Assembly: GCF_946478955.1 (NCBI RefSeq)
Contig: NZ_CAMLDL010000011.1
Span: 23,542 to 87,541, forward strand
DNA from: an uncultured Sphingomonas sp.
GTDB taxonomy: Bacteria > Pseudomonadota > Alphaproteobacteria > Sphingomonadales > Sphingomonadaceae
Direction of reading: 5' to 3'
DNA length: 64,000 bases
This document shows, piece after piece, positions 6,426 to 14,305 of the stretch. Position 1 is the first letter of the stretch. The number at the start of each line of letters is the position of its first letter. Below the pieces are notes generated by a model that saw only the letters and a program-made list of their open reading frames with translations, made no database searches and was not told the DNA's origin. The translations under genes and the position numbers were made by a program.

Positions 6426-6516
6426 CAAGATAATTCCAGATTTAGAAATAAAAATGCATTTATGGGAGTTTTCCGCCAAATAAAAATGCATCTTTTTGCG
6501 CTCTCCGCCCCATTTC

Positions 6517-6745
6517 CCCATAGGATCGCCCATAGGATCGCCGTCGGATCGCCCATAGGATCGCCATGGGATCGCCCATAGGATCGCCGCCATAAGCTAC
6601 AGCTTATGCCAGCGCGGGCATCCTATAAGCTGTAGCTTATGCCGTCCCCAGGATCGCCGTCGGATCGCCTTAGGTGCGCTGATTGATCACCCCATGCCAT
6701 GGCCTAGCGGATCGCCCTAGGTGCGCTGCAGGATCGCCCTAGGTG
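6517..6745. repeat. Iteron-like arrays of GGATCGCC and CCTAGGTG
   Basis: From 6517 a unit CCCATAGGATCG of 11-12 bp is repeated six times. The core GGATCGCC then recurs at wider spacing to about 6738. Interleaved with it is CCTAGGTGCGCTG (with a CTTAGGTG variant) near 6668, 6716 and 6845. Short repeats close to the genome ends are also found in T7 (the heptamer arrays beside its terminal repeat), so these may serve concatemer processing or packaging. Confidence 0.7.
6591..6641. repeat. Pair of AT-rich palindromes (operator candidates)
   Basis: CATAAGCTACAGCTTATG (6591-6608) and TATAAGCTGTAGCTTATG (6624-6641) are near-perfect 16-18 bp palindromes with centres 33 bp apart, about three helical turns. 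The second is the reverse complement of the first apart from its end base. Such a pair fits two dimer sites for a repressor or replication protein, about 200 bp upstream of the early promoter. Confidence 0.6.
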
Positions 6746-7083
6746 CCATAGTGGCGACGAAGCAAAAGCAGGGCAAGACGGAAGCGAAGGGAGAACACAC
6801 GCGCATCACGCGCCTGGAGCGCGCGTAGTACGTAGTCCCGTCTCCCTAGGTGCGCTTGGCGTGGCGCTTGGCGCAAGCTGTGGGAATAGATTGGCAGTTT
6901 TCCGCCATTGCCTTTGATCGTGCCACCCTATCGCGCCACGCTAGAGCCCCTCAGGCATAGGCTAGAGAGCTAGAGGGGAAGCGCCTGCCAGTGCCCCTCA
7001 GGGCCACCCCGTAGGGGGGAGACCCCAAACCTCGGGGAGCGATATGCCACTCCGGATTTTTGGCCCAAAACTAACCGACTTCA

Positions 7084-7101
7084 ATTACCCCCGACCTTTG
7101 G
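7084..7101 (+). promoter_or_regulatory. Phage RNA polymerase promoter facing against the genes
   Basis: ATTACCCCCGACCTTTGG on the plus strand is identical over 18 bp to the minus-strand promoter at 28612-28629, and the sequence after it also forms a 5' hairpin (GGGATA/TATCCC). Every other copy in the prophage faces left with the genes; this one faces right, into the late genes from the virion end. Use as a promoter is inferred from the shared motif. Confidence 0.6.
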
Positions 7102-7172
7102 AGGGTGGGATATACCTTAGGTGTATCCCTAAGGTGGCCCTGCAGTTTTCTTCAGGAGAATATGAGGAGGAT

Positions 7173-7205
7173 GGTGGGTGAGGTGGAAGGTACACACCTC
7201 CCACC
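7173..7205 (-). terminator. Hairpin after the last late gene
   Basis: GGTGGGTGAGGTG (7173-7185) and CACCTCCCACC (7195-7205) form an 11-bp stem with a 2-nt bulge just past the 37-residue gene. No T-run follows, so it may terminate phage transcripts weakly or only stabilise the 3' end. Confidence 0.4.
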
Positions 7206-7214
7206 CCATCCCCA

Positions 7215-7328
7215 TCAGTGGCTCCAAGCGGAGATTACGATTGCAGCGAGAGCGCCGAGGGCTAGGATGCCCCCGCCGATCACCGCCAGTACCGTCAGGA
7301 CAATCCCGACGACAGCAGCAACGGTCAT
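7215..7328 (-). CDS. Small membrane protein after the large terminase (T7 gp19.5 position)
   Basis: 37 residues from ATG 7328 with ribosome site CTGAAAGGAAC. Almost the whole peptide is hydrophobic (VGIVLTVLAVIGGGILALG, then AAIVISAW), so it is a single- or double-pass membrane peptide. T7 also has a small gene, 19.5, directly after the large terminase gene. The position matches, but sequence similarity is not claimed. It is the last late gene before the presumed virion end. Confidence 0.65.
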   Translation of the reverse strand: MTVAAVVGIVLTVLAVIGGGILALGALAAIVISAWSH

Positions 7329-7418
7329 ATTAAGTTCCTTTCAGGGAATGGTGGGTGAGGCGGAGGATACCATCCCCCACCCCACTCCTTTAGGCACACC
7401 GGCTTGTGTACCTCGGGA

Positions 7419-9146
7419 TCACCTCCGGCCCCTTCCTGTGGGCCTTCCTCGTCCCCTGTGAGCGGCAATGCCTCGGGGAGATTGGGTGAAGCTCTTGCCG
7501 ACTGCCCAGCTGAAGTAGCGGGCCTCGTTCTCGGCTTCAACCTTGGCTAGGCGATCTGCCTCTGCCTTTTTCGCGTCAGCGTTCAGGTACTCGACCCAGT
7601 GACCGACACCCATCGCCAACACGTCGGCCATATCGTCGTGCTTGAGGGCACCACGGGCCGAGGTCATGTGGGTGATCTGGAAGATACCTGAGTGGGTCGC
7701 AGGTTGCTTCAGGTCAGCCCTGAGGACGTTGGTGTCCATGACCAGGCGGTGCTGCTTCATGACGGGCTCTAGGGCACCAATGATCCGCAGCTCCTTCTGT
7801 CCGACCGATCGCTTGCCTTCGACCCGACAGGGCCGGATGGCGTTGACGTAAGGTTCGAGCAGCTTGCCGAACATACCGTCACCGAAGTTGTCCTCGGGGA
7901 CGATGATGTTCACCTCATGGCGAGCAGCGATAGCTGCCAGCTCGGAGAGGGTCGTGGGCGAGTAGCCCTCTTGGAAGCCTCCCCACGCGACCACGAAGAT
8001 GTACCCAGCGAGGAACTTGGTGACCACGTAGGTGGTCCTGTCGCGTCCTCGTCCGGAGGGATCGATGTGCATCGCAGCGCCAGTGAAGGCGAGGAAGTCG
8101 GGAGACGTGAACATCGGCCTGAAGAGCCGGTCTCCGTCGAACCCAAGGTTCTCCATGTCCTTGATCGCCAGCTCGGGGCTGGAGCCCCACACAAGGCGCG
8201 CAGAGGCGATCTTGCTGTCGACGTCGGTGACGATCAGATCCCTCGTCTTGAGGGGATACCGCTCGGCGTCCGACAGGGTCGTGTCGAGCATGAACTGCAG
8301 GAGGAAGCCAGCAGCCTTGTACTCGTTCTCTCGCTCCATGAGATCGAGGTCGTTGAACCGCGCAGGGTCCGTAGGAGCGCCACCGAGGGTGGACCCTTGG
8401 GGCTTGCACAGGTCAGGATTGGCTTCGATGTCGGCCAGGAGCATGGGGGCTAGGTGCCCCTGATAGTTCGCCAGCTTGTCCGCGAGGGGATACCGAGCTG
8501 GCCAGATGCGGACTTCGTAGCCCTTGTCGGGGAGCCCACGGTAGACCGATTGCTCAGTCTGAGGGGTCCCGAGGTAGACGACTTCGCCGTCCTTCTTGAG
8601 CAGCGCGGCGTACTCGGCAGTCTTGGCCGAGAGCTTCTCACGCATGGTTTCCGTCTCGGAGTTCTTCACCACCTCGACGTCGTCGGAGATGATGATGTCA
8701 CCGCGTGAGCCGGTGAGCTGGCCGGTGATGCCGACAGCTTTAACCGAGGGAGACTTGTCGGGCTTCGCGGGGCCCACGTCGAACGCTAGGGCGCTGTTGC
8801 GCTGGTCCGGACGTGCAGCCAGCTCGCCCCACAGCTCGTCGCCTTCGGGGTGGTAGATGATCTGCTTGATGAACCCCGCGACTTCCGTCGCGAAGTCTTG
8901 GTTGGCGGAGACGATGACGATCTTGAGGTCGGGGTTCTTCCAGAGCCTCCAGACCACGTAGGCGGCGGTGAGGAAGGTCTTGCCGACACCACGGAACGCC
9001 TGAATGAAACGACGCTTGGGACCTCCTTCGAGGAACTTACCAATGTCGAGCTGTACGCGGGTGGGCTGCGGCAGGAGCAGCAGCCTCGTCCACACGTACC
9101 AGAGGAACTTCAAGAAGCTCCCCTGGAGTATCGTGCGGGAGTCCAT
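7419..9146 (-). CDS. Terminase large subunit (T7 gp19-like DNA maturase B)
   Basis: 575 residues, close to T7 gp19 (586). It packages concatemeric DNA into the prohead through the portal and cuts it. The ATPase Walker A-like segment is FRGVGKT near residue 55, followed by FLTAAYVVWRLW. IIISDDVEV gives the Walker B/acidic site, and HIDPSGRG with acidic residues in the second half marks the RNase H-like nuclease. The basic Arg/Gly-rich tail (RGRGRPTGRGRR) is unusual. The start codon overlaps the stop of the small subunit gene by one base (TAATG). Confidence 0.95.
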   Translation of the reverse strand: MDSRTILQGSFLKFLWYVWTRLLLLPQPTRVQLDIGKFLEGGPKRRFIQAFRGVGKTFLTAAYVVWRLWKNPDLKIVIVSANQDFATEVAGFIKQIIYHPEGDELWGELAARPDQRNSALAFDVGPAKPDKSPSVKAVGITGQLTGSRGDIIISDDVEVVKNSETETMREKLSAKTAEYAALLKKDGEVVYLGTPQTEQSVYRGLPDKGYEVRIWPARYPLADKLANYQGHLAPMLLADIEANPDLCKPQGSTLGGAPTDPARFNDLDLMERENEYKAAGFLLQFMLDTTLSDAERYPLKTRDLIVTDVDSKIASARLVWGSSPELAIKDMENLGFDGDRLFRPMFTSPDFLAFTGAAMHIDPSGRGRDRTTYVVTKFLAGYIFVVAWGGFQEGYSPTTLSELAAIAARHEVNIIVPEDNFGDGMFGKLLEPYVNAIRPCRVEGKRSVGQKELRIIGALEPVMKQHRLVMDTNVLRADLKQPATHSGIFQITHMTSARGALKHDDMADVLAMGVGHWVEYLNADAKKAEADRLAKVEAENEARYFSWAVGKSFTQSPRGIAAHRGRGRPTGRGRR

Positions 9147-9412
9147 TAGTTCAGGCGCATGGCCTCTTGATCGAGATCGAGGTCAGCCAACTGGCCAGCC
9201 AAGTGGTCGACCTTCTTGTTCGCCTTCGGTGCGTCGATGCCGTTGTCCTTGAGGAACTTCAGGCACTTGTCGATCAACTGAGGGTTGAGCGGGACGCGCT
9301 TCTCGGGGTCCTCATGCCCCGCCAGCTCGATTGCTCGGGCCAGCTCTTCGGACAGACCAGTGGCCACTAGGCCATGGATCATGTCCATGAGGTCGCTGTT
9401 GGCGCGGCTCAT
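9146..9412 (-). CDS. Terminase small subunit (T7 gp18-like)
   Basis: 88 residues, as expected for gp18 of T7 (89). The C-terminal part NPQLIDKCLKFLKDNGIDAP is the recognisable family segment. The N-terminal half is helical (DLMDMIHGLVATGLSEELA). It should bind the packaging site near the virion ends and hand DNA to the large subunit. It lies between the holin candidate and the large subunit, exactly as gene 18 does in T7. Confidence 0.93.
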   Translation of the reverse strand: MSRANSDLMDMIHGLVATGLSEELARAIELAGHEDPEKRVPLNPQLIDKCLKFLKDNGIDAPKANKKVDHLAGQLADLDLDQEAMRLN

Positions 9413-9628
9413 TTACTTTCCCTTCTGGGCTTCGAGACGGATGACGACCTCGCGGGTCTCCTTCACGTCCTTCTGGATTTCCGGCAGGGCGCGCATCGCA
9501 GCTTCGAGCTGGACGTCCTGTCGGGCGTTATCGATCTTCGAGGAGACGACGGTCGCACCCGTCGCTAGGAGAGCGGCTGTCGCGGCGGCTTGGATCAGGT
9601 GATCCTTCAGTCCGCTCAAGGCGCTCAC
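9413..9628 (-). CDS. Probable holin (T7 gp17.5 position)
   Basis: 71 residues from a GTG at 9628 overlapping the upstream TGA. One hydrophobic helix (LIQAAATAALLATGATVV) is followed by a charged coiled coil (QLEAAMRALPEIQKDVKET). T7 holin gp17.5 has the same size, one membrane span and the same place between tail-fibre and small terminase genes. It would time lysis by releasing or activating the amidase. Assignment rests on topology and position. Confidence 0.75.
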   Translation of the reverse strand: MSALSGLKDHLIQAAATAALLATGATVVSSKIDNARQDVQLEAAMRALPEIQKDVKETREVVIRLEAQKGK

Positions 9629-9693
9629 GTCGGAGCCCCCTGCCGATTAGCAAGGCGCGCAGACGGGCCTGCTTTGGTGAAAGCATAGTTCAT
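9625..9693 (-). CDS. Possible 22-residue peptide upstream of the holin gene
   Basis: A short frame from ATG 9693 (NYAFTKAGPSARLANRQ) with AGGA upstream ends in a TGA that overlaps the holin GTG start. It may be a leader peptide that couples holin translation to upstream ribosomes. Evidence is limited to the start signals and overlap. Confidence 0.35.
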   Translation of the reverse strand: MNYAFTKAGPSARLANRQGAPT

Positions 9694-9725
9694 TTTTGAT
9701 CCTGATAGGTTGTGTGCCGGTGTGG

Positions 9726-10163
9726 TTAAGCACCCCCGCCACTGCTCTCGGCAGATAGGCTAAGGGTCCACGTACCGATGATGGGGCCAGCGGCGCTGCC
9801 CGTGCGGGCGTTGACCGTGAAGATGCCGGAGCGCGCCGAACCTGCGGCAGCGCCCGGGGTGACGGTCGCAGTGAACGACGTTCCCGACAGACCGGAGGTC
9901 GGGGAGCCAGTGCCGGTGCCGGTGCGCGTCCACGTCCAGTAGACCGCGCCGATGAGCGAGGTGATCGTGAGCGAGGCAGCTTGGTCGACCTTGCTGTCGT
10001 CGTAGGACCCGGGGGGAGGACTGAACTGGGCGGCAGTGAAGGACTGCTTCCACGTCGCACCGTCTTTGACCCAGACTTCGAGTACAGGCTTCCAAGTGGA
10101 GCCGTCTTTGACGTGAGGGGTCGCAGTTGCCCACGACCCCCCGTTCTTAACATGAAGTGTCAT
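9726..10163 (-). CDS. Minor tail or fibre-associated protein with repeated VKDGxTWK motifs
   Basis: 145 residues from ATG 10163, coupled to the upstream fibre gene by ATGA. The first 45 residues contain three copies of a short motif (LHVKNGGSWATAT, PHVKDGSTWKPVL, VWVKDGATWKQSF), a pattern seen in phage tail-tip and fibre proteins. The rest is Ser/Thr/Gly-rich and beta-rich (LSGTSFTATVTPGAAAG), suggesting an Ig-like or fibre-head domain. It probably decorates the fibre or takes part in receptor binding. Confidence 0.6.
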   Translation of the reverse strand: MTLHVKNGGSWATATPHVKDGSTWKPVLEVWVKDGATWKQSFTAAQFSPPPGSYDDSKVDQAASLTITSLIGAVYWTWTRTGTGTGSPTSGLSGTSFTATVTPGAAAGSARSGIFTVNARTGSAAGPIIGTWTLSLSAESSGGGA

Positions 10164-11992
10164 ACCTTGAACCAAACGTCTCCGTCGGAGCCGCCTGATG
10201 GGGCAGCGGTTGAGATGGTGCATTTCCCGCCAGCTCGCGAGCCGGTCCACGACAGGACGCGCCCGCCGTTGTCCTTGAGGCCCGCCGTGCCATTCCAATT
10301 AGCATTGCCGCCGGAGCCGAAGCCCCAGTAGCCCCACTGCGCGGAGGCCGCGGAGTTGGTGATTTGCATATAGACGTCGGCCGAGGCGCTCGACGAGCGC
10401 AGACGAAGAGCGCCAGTGGTGCCGTTCGCGCAGTCCTTGAGATCGGCCCAGCCGGAGACGACGAGGTTCGGGCCGCTGTTCTGTGCCAGCGACATCCAGC
10501 CGCCACCGCCCGCTTCCGGCCCCCAGTTGTGCCCTGCGGCATCATACCAGTTGACCGGCCCGCGCAAGTGGAGGTTGCCGTCGTTGAAGATCGAGCAAGT
10601 GTTGTTGCCCGTCTTGTAGAGCCAGAGCGTCGGCGTGTTGGCCGTGGCGAGGTTCACCGTTCCGGTATTGGAGGTGAAGTCGCCGTTCACCACCACCTTC
10701 TTGGTGAAGTAGAACTCATTTGCGTTCAGATAGATGTAGTGCGTCGCGCCGCCGAAGAAGAGCGCGCCCGTCCCATCCCCTCGGCTGGTGGTGATGTCGT
10801 TGAAGCCGACCGCGCCATTGAGGCTGGCCTTCGCGTCCAGAGCTGCCTGCAGAGCCGAAGCGTCAGCCTTAGCGGCCAGCGCCGAAGCATCTGCCTTGGT
10901 CAGCAGCGCGTCGTAGACGGCGTTCTGCGTGGGGACCTTGGAGGACCCATCCCAGCCCGCGCCGAACGCTTCGTCGGGGACGAGGACGTACCGTTGGAAC
11001 TTGGTGCCGTGGCTTCCACGGAAGTTGAACTCAGGCTCGGCGGCTCCCTTGTTGATCTGGAACCAGACACTCTCTGAGTTGTCGGCCATATACAGGGTGC
11101 CGGGATCGCTGGCCGTGTTGCCGTCTAGGAGGGCGACAAAGCCTCGGCCCGCCTGCCCGAACATGGTGACGGGGTACTCAACACCAATGCAGCCCGATCC
11201 CCAGCCATGGGCGTTGTCGACGAACGACAGCTTCCCATTGAGCGCGGCCTGCAAGCCACCGACGTCGGCGATGACGTGCGTGTGAACCATAGGAGCCCGC
11301 CCGCCGATCTGCGCCATGATGGTCGTGGCGAAGTTGGGGTCATTCCCCAGCGCCGCCGCAAGCTCATCGAGCGCGTTCATCGTCGTAGGAGCAGCGCCGA
11401 CCACAGAGGCAATCGCCGTGTCCAGCTCGGGGAACGTGACGAACTGCACCGGATTGATCGCCTCGGCGTAATCCTGGGCGGTCTCAGCTGATGCCGCCGC
11501 AGCCGTGGCCGAAGCCACCGCCTGATCGCGGGCAGGAAGCACAACGTCACGGGCCGATAGGACCGCAGCCTGTGCGGAGAGGACGTCGGAGCGCGCCGGG
11601 GCAACCTGTGCCCACAGCGCCTCGACAGTGTTCTTGTAGCCGAGCGTCAGGTCCCGGGCGGCATAGGCCGCGTCACGGGCTCCGACCGATCGATCGGCTT
11701 GAGTAAGGGCAGCAGCCTGCGCGGCCACCGCAGCATCCCGAGCGGTCTCCGAAAGGAGCTGCGCGGTAGCCGACAGGGACGCTGGGCCCTCCACCAAGTC
11801 CACCAGCTTGAGAAGCGATGGAGCAAGGTAGGAGCGGCCCGAGGCGTCAGTGAGGGGAAACTGTCCGTCCCCGTTGGCACCCCCGTCGGGAGCGCCAGCC
11901 ATCCAATCCCGCATCTCAGCTTCACGGGCGTTCCACTGTTGGAGCAGCGTCGTGATCTGGTAGGCGAGTTGCGAGTTGGTAACTTCGGTCAT
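10160..11992 (-). CDS. Tail fibre or spike protein
   Basis: 610 residues. The N-terminus is helical and likely attaches to the virion. Residues 90-190 are Ala-rich with heptad spacing (ARDAAVAAQAAALTQA, AVASATAAAASAETAQ), forming a trimeric coiled coil. A segment typical of phage fibres follows (TTMNALDELAAALGNDPNF, HTHVIADV, LQAALNGKL). The C-terminal 350 residues are beta-rich with Gly and aromatic repeats, compatible with a receptor-binding shaft and head. It is the second large fibre gene, after 12504-14294, so the phage may carry a branched or two-part fibre. Confidence 0.75.
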   Translation of the reverse strand: MTEVTNSQLAYQITTLLQQWNAREAEMRDWMAGAPDGGANGDGQFPLTDASGRSYLAPSLLKLVDLVEGPASLSATAQLLSETARDAAVAAQAAALTQADRSVGARDAAYAARDLTLGYKNTVEALWAQVAPARSDVLSAQAAVLSARDVVLPARDQAVASATAAAASAETAQDYAEAINPVQFVTFPELDTAIASVVGAAPTTMNALDELAAALGNDPNFATTIMAQIGGRAPMVHTHVIADVGGLQAALNGKLSFVDNAHGWGSGCIGVEYPVTMFGQAGRGFVALLDGNTASDPGTLYMADNSESVWFQINKGAAEPEFNFRGSHGTKFQRYVLVPDEAFGAGWDGSSKVPTQNAVYDALLTKADASALAAKADASALQAALDAKASLNGAVGFNDITTSRGDGTGALFFGGATHYIYLNANEFYFTKKVVVNGDFTSNTGTVNLATANTPTLWLYKTGNNTCSIFNDGNLHLRGPVNWYDAAGHNWGPEAGGGGWMSLAQNSGPNLVVSGWADLKDCANGTTGALRLRSSSASADVYMQITNSAASAQWGYWGFGSGGNANWNGTAGLKDNGGRVLSWTGSRAGGKCTISTAAPSGGSDGDVWFKV

Positions 11993-12001
11993 GAGCGGTC
12001 C

Positions 12002-12169
12002 TTATTCAGGAGCCGCTTCAGGCTCCGACTTGGGGGTATTGGCTTCGGCGAACTGAAGGATCGCAGCGATCTGGCCGAGGGCCGTGTCGATGTTCTTGAG
12101 CTGATCGTTCAGGAGCGCCTTTTGCGCGAGCAGCTGGAGCTGCTGGGTCTGTAGTGCTTGGGTGTCCAT
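12002..12169 (-). CDS. Short coiled-coil protein in the fibre operon
   Basis: 55 residues from ATG 12169, one base after the upstream stop, with an AAGAGG ribosome site. It is Gln/Leu-rich with clear heptads (QLQLLAQKALLNDQLKNI) and an acidic Pro-rich end. It may be a fibre-assembly or linker peptide. No family was recognised. Confidence 0.6.
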   Translation of the reverse strand: MDTQALQTQQLQLLAQKALLNDQLKNIDTALGQIAAILQFAEANTPKSEPEAAPE

Positions 12170-12170
12170 G

Positions 12171-12494
12171 TTACCTCTTGTAGAACTGTCCGAGCAGAAC
12201 CAGCTCGTCGATGACCCCGAGGCCGACGACGCGCTTGATCTGCAGGTAGTAGGAAGCGTTTCCGCTGAAGGTGATGTTGTCGTCGACCCACGTCCAACTG
12301 CGGGTGTCCTGACTGCTCGTCAGGGTGACGTCCGGAATACCGACAAGCTGGACGTCAGGTTGCCCTGACGCCCGCCTGATGATCCGGAACTGGTGCCGGT
12401 CGTTGTTCGAGCCGGTGCGTCGTCCGCAGAAGTTCATGGTGATGACGGCGCGGCCCCCCACCGTAACGGGGAGCATCACTGCCACTGCTGCCAT
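12171..12494 (-). CDS. Hypothetical beta-rich tail protein
   Basis: 107 residues between the two fibre genes. It reads as a beta-sandwich (AVAVMLPVTVGGRAVITM, VTLTSSQDTRSWTWVDDN, ASYYLQIKRVVG) with no signal peptide or membrane span. Small beta proteins in this position usually bind the fibre or baseplate. Assignment is by context only. Confidence 0.6.
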   Translation of the reverse strand: MAAVAVMLPVTVGGRAVITMNFCGRRTGSNNDRHQFRIIRRASGQPDVQLVGIPDVTLTSSQDTRSWTWVDDNITFSGNASYYLQIKRVVGLGVIDELVLLGQFYKR

Positions 12495-12503
12495 TGATGA
12501 TCC

Positions 12504-14294
12504 TTAGGGTTCGGGGTTGCCGCCAGTGTAGCCACCGCCGCCAGTGTACCCGCCACCGCCGCCACCGCCTGCGCCACCCGTGCCGCCGCCCGTATCAGCG
12601 CCCCCAGAGTTGAGGTCGGTCCAGTTGGTCGTCGAGTAGTATTGCAGCTCGCCCACGTAGGACGTCTGGAAGAAGGCAGACAGCGAGATCGCGTTCTGGG
12701 GCATGGCCGTCGTCGGGAGGGTCCCGTTGACGATTAGGTTGCCCGCGATGCGGACGTTGCCATTGATCGCGATGCCGTTGGCGTCCACGTCGAACACGGT
12801 CTTGGGAGCGAGCCCCGGCATGGTCACGCGGAACCTGTCCGCGAGGATGTCGAAGGTGCCCGAAGATCCATTGTTGTTCTGGACGAAGCCGGTCACGTAG
12901 CCATTGACGTTGAGAGCCACACCGTAGCGGGCGTTGATGCCGTTGACGGTCGACTGCAGGGACGTGATCGAGGCGCTGTTGCCGCCGAGCGTCGTGTTCA
13001 TCGTAGTGATCTGCTGGGACAGCGCGCTGTCTGCAGTCGCCCGAGCGGTCTGCTCAGAGACGATTGCCGCCGAGTTGGACCCGAGCGCAGCGTCGATCCC
13101 CGACAGGCGCGTAGCCAGTGAGGTGCCGTTGGACAGCTGGACCGTGGCCTCGTTCAGGACCCAAGCGTTGCCGGGACCATTCCTCGCGCCCATGAGCGTG
13201 AAGTAGCCAGCGAACACATTGTCCTGCGCGACCCTGGCCGTAGCCTCGGAGTTGATCGCAGCCGACGTCTCACCGCGTAGGGCCGCAGCCAGCGCAGTGC
13301 GGGATGCAGCCTCGGCGGAGATAGCGTCGGATCGAGCTTCCTGTTCGGAGCTGATCGCGGCTGCAGTCTCACCCCTGAGGGTGGTCGCTAGGTTAGTCCT
13401 AGCTGCAGCCTCGGCAGCGTCCGCAGTGGCGCGAGCGGTCTGCTCGGTAGTGATCGCCGCAGCGTTGCCATCAGTTGCCGCTTTAATCGCCGTCAGGCGC
13501 TGCGAGAGGCTCTCCGTAGGGCTCACCTTGACCTTGTTGAGGTCGAGGATGAACGCGGAGTTCGTGCCGTTCTTCGCGCCGATCAGGGAGATCGTAGCGG
13601 CCAGCGCGGTGTCACCCGCGATGCGGGCGTCCTGCTCTTGCTGGATGACGGTGGCGATGCCGGTGCCGTCCTCAAGAGACCCAAGCGCGTCAACGACGCC
13701 TGCCAGTGCCTCATGCTCGGCCCGTAGGGCTGAGAGGTCGACAGTCAGCGTGGATGCGCTCGCCGCGTTGGCGATGATCTCAGCGGTGTGGTCGAGGATC
13801 GTCTGCGAGTGGTTCGCCAGCATGACGCCAGCGGTGTCCAGGTCAGTGATCCGTGAACGGAAGTCGTCGAGCAGCGCGTCCTCGGCTGCAATGGCTGCGA
13901 CTTGGTGAGCGATGTCGTCGGGGGTTACCGGGACACCGTAGGCTTCGAGGATGCGGATGCGCGCACGGCGCAAGCTGCCATCGTAGAGGCCGGTGATTTC
14001 CTGCTGCTTGTAGAGCAGCTGCTGGACGGCGGTGTTGAGGTCGGCCTCAGTGAGGACCGCGCCGTCTTGAAACTTGACGAGCTGATCGTCGATAGGAGTA
14101 TCGCGCTCGATCACGACAGTCTCGCCCCCGTGCAGAGGGAAGCCCAACCGCAAACGCGATTGACTGATCCACTCTAGCGCGAGGACGAGGTTGCCGTTGA
14201 CCATCACGCGAACGTGGGCGGCGTTGATATAGGCGAACGGGACATCAAACTCCCGCTGGCCCGACGCGGCCACGTATTCGACTGATGGCGTTAT
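12504..14294 (-). CDS. Tail fibre with T7 gp17-like N-terminus and lambda-J-like C-terminal domain
   Basis: The N-terminal 150 residues match the T7-type fibre anchor (ASGQREFDVPFAYINAAHV, VVIERDTPIDDQ, FQDGAVLTEADLN). The frame is open upstream of a GTG at 14273, and homology to VEYxxASGQ-type starts plus GGAG at good spacing point to the codon ATA at 14294; the GTG lacks a ribosome site. The middle has coiled-coil repeats (SEQTARATADA and similar). From about residue 445 (counted from the GTG), NARYGVALNVNGYVTGF and the following segment resemble the C-terminal DUF1983-type domain of lambda tail protein J. The tail end is almost pure Gly/Tyr. It should attach to gp11/gp12 and bind the host receptor. 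Confidence 0.85.
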   Translation of the reverse strand: MTPSVEYVAASGQREFDVPFAYINAAHVRVMVNGNLVLALEWISQSRLRLGFPLHGGETVVIERDTPIDDQLVKFQDGAVLTEADLNTAVQQLLYKQQEITGLYDGSLRRARIRILEAYGVPVTPDDIAHQVAAIAAEDALLDDFRSRITDLDTAGVMLANHSQTILDHTAEIIANAASASTLTVDLSALRAEHEALAGVVDALGSLEDGTGIATVIQQEQDARIAGDTALAATISLIGAKNGTNSAFILDLNKVKVSPTESLSQRLTAIKAATDGNAAAITTEQTARATADAAEAAARTNLATTLRGETAAAISSEQEARSDAISAEAASRTALAAALRGETSAAINSEATARVAQDNVFAGYFTLMGARNGPGNAWVLNEATVQLSNGTSLATRLSGIDAALGSNSAAIVSEQTARATADSALSQQITTMNTTLGGNSASITSLQSTVNGINARYGVALNVNGYVTGFVQNNNGSSGTFDILADRFRVTMPGLAPKTVFDVDANGIAINGNVRIAGNLIVNGTLPTTAMPQNAISLSAFFQTSYVGELQYYSTTNWTDLNSGGADTGGGTGGAGGGGGGGYTGGGGYTGGNPEP

Positions 14295-14305
14295 GAGGGT
14301 TCTCC

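Larger units (their letters stand above)
6030..7214. other. Non-coding region predicted to contain the virion genome ends
   Basis: Almost 1.2 kb without a credible gene, between the last late gene and the first early gene. It contains a leader inverted repeat (6065-6117), a host-type promoter (6397-6425), two AAAAATGCAT copies near 6450 and 6483, arrays of GGATCGCC and CCTAGGTGCGCT (6517-6860), two palindromes (6591-6641), GC-rich hairpins around 6780-6850 and 6960-7045, and a phage-type promoter facing right (7084-7101). In T7 the equivalent junction carries the terminal repeat flanked by short-repeat arrays. The exact ends cannot be read from prophage sequence. Confidence 0.6.

Noticed and set aside
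6517..6590. Tandem units resembling a CRISPR array
   Set aside because: Units are only 11-12 bp, contiguous, with no unique spacers of regular length and no cas genes nearby. They fit iterons or end-proximal short repeats.
7105..7461. 118-codon open frame on the plus strand downstream of the rightward promoter
   Set aside because: It is Pro/Arg/Thr-rich, covers the antisense of two minus-strand genes and two hairpins, and has no clear ribosome site at its first codon. The rightward promoter may make non-coding RNA instead.
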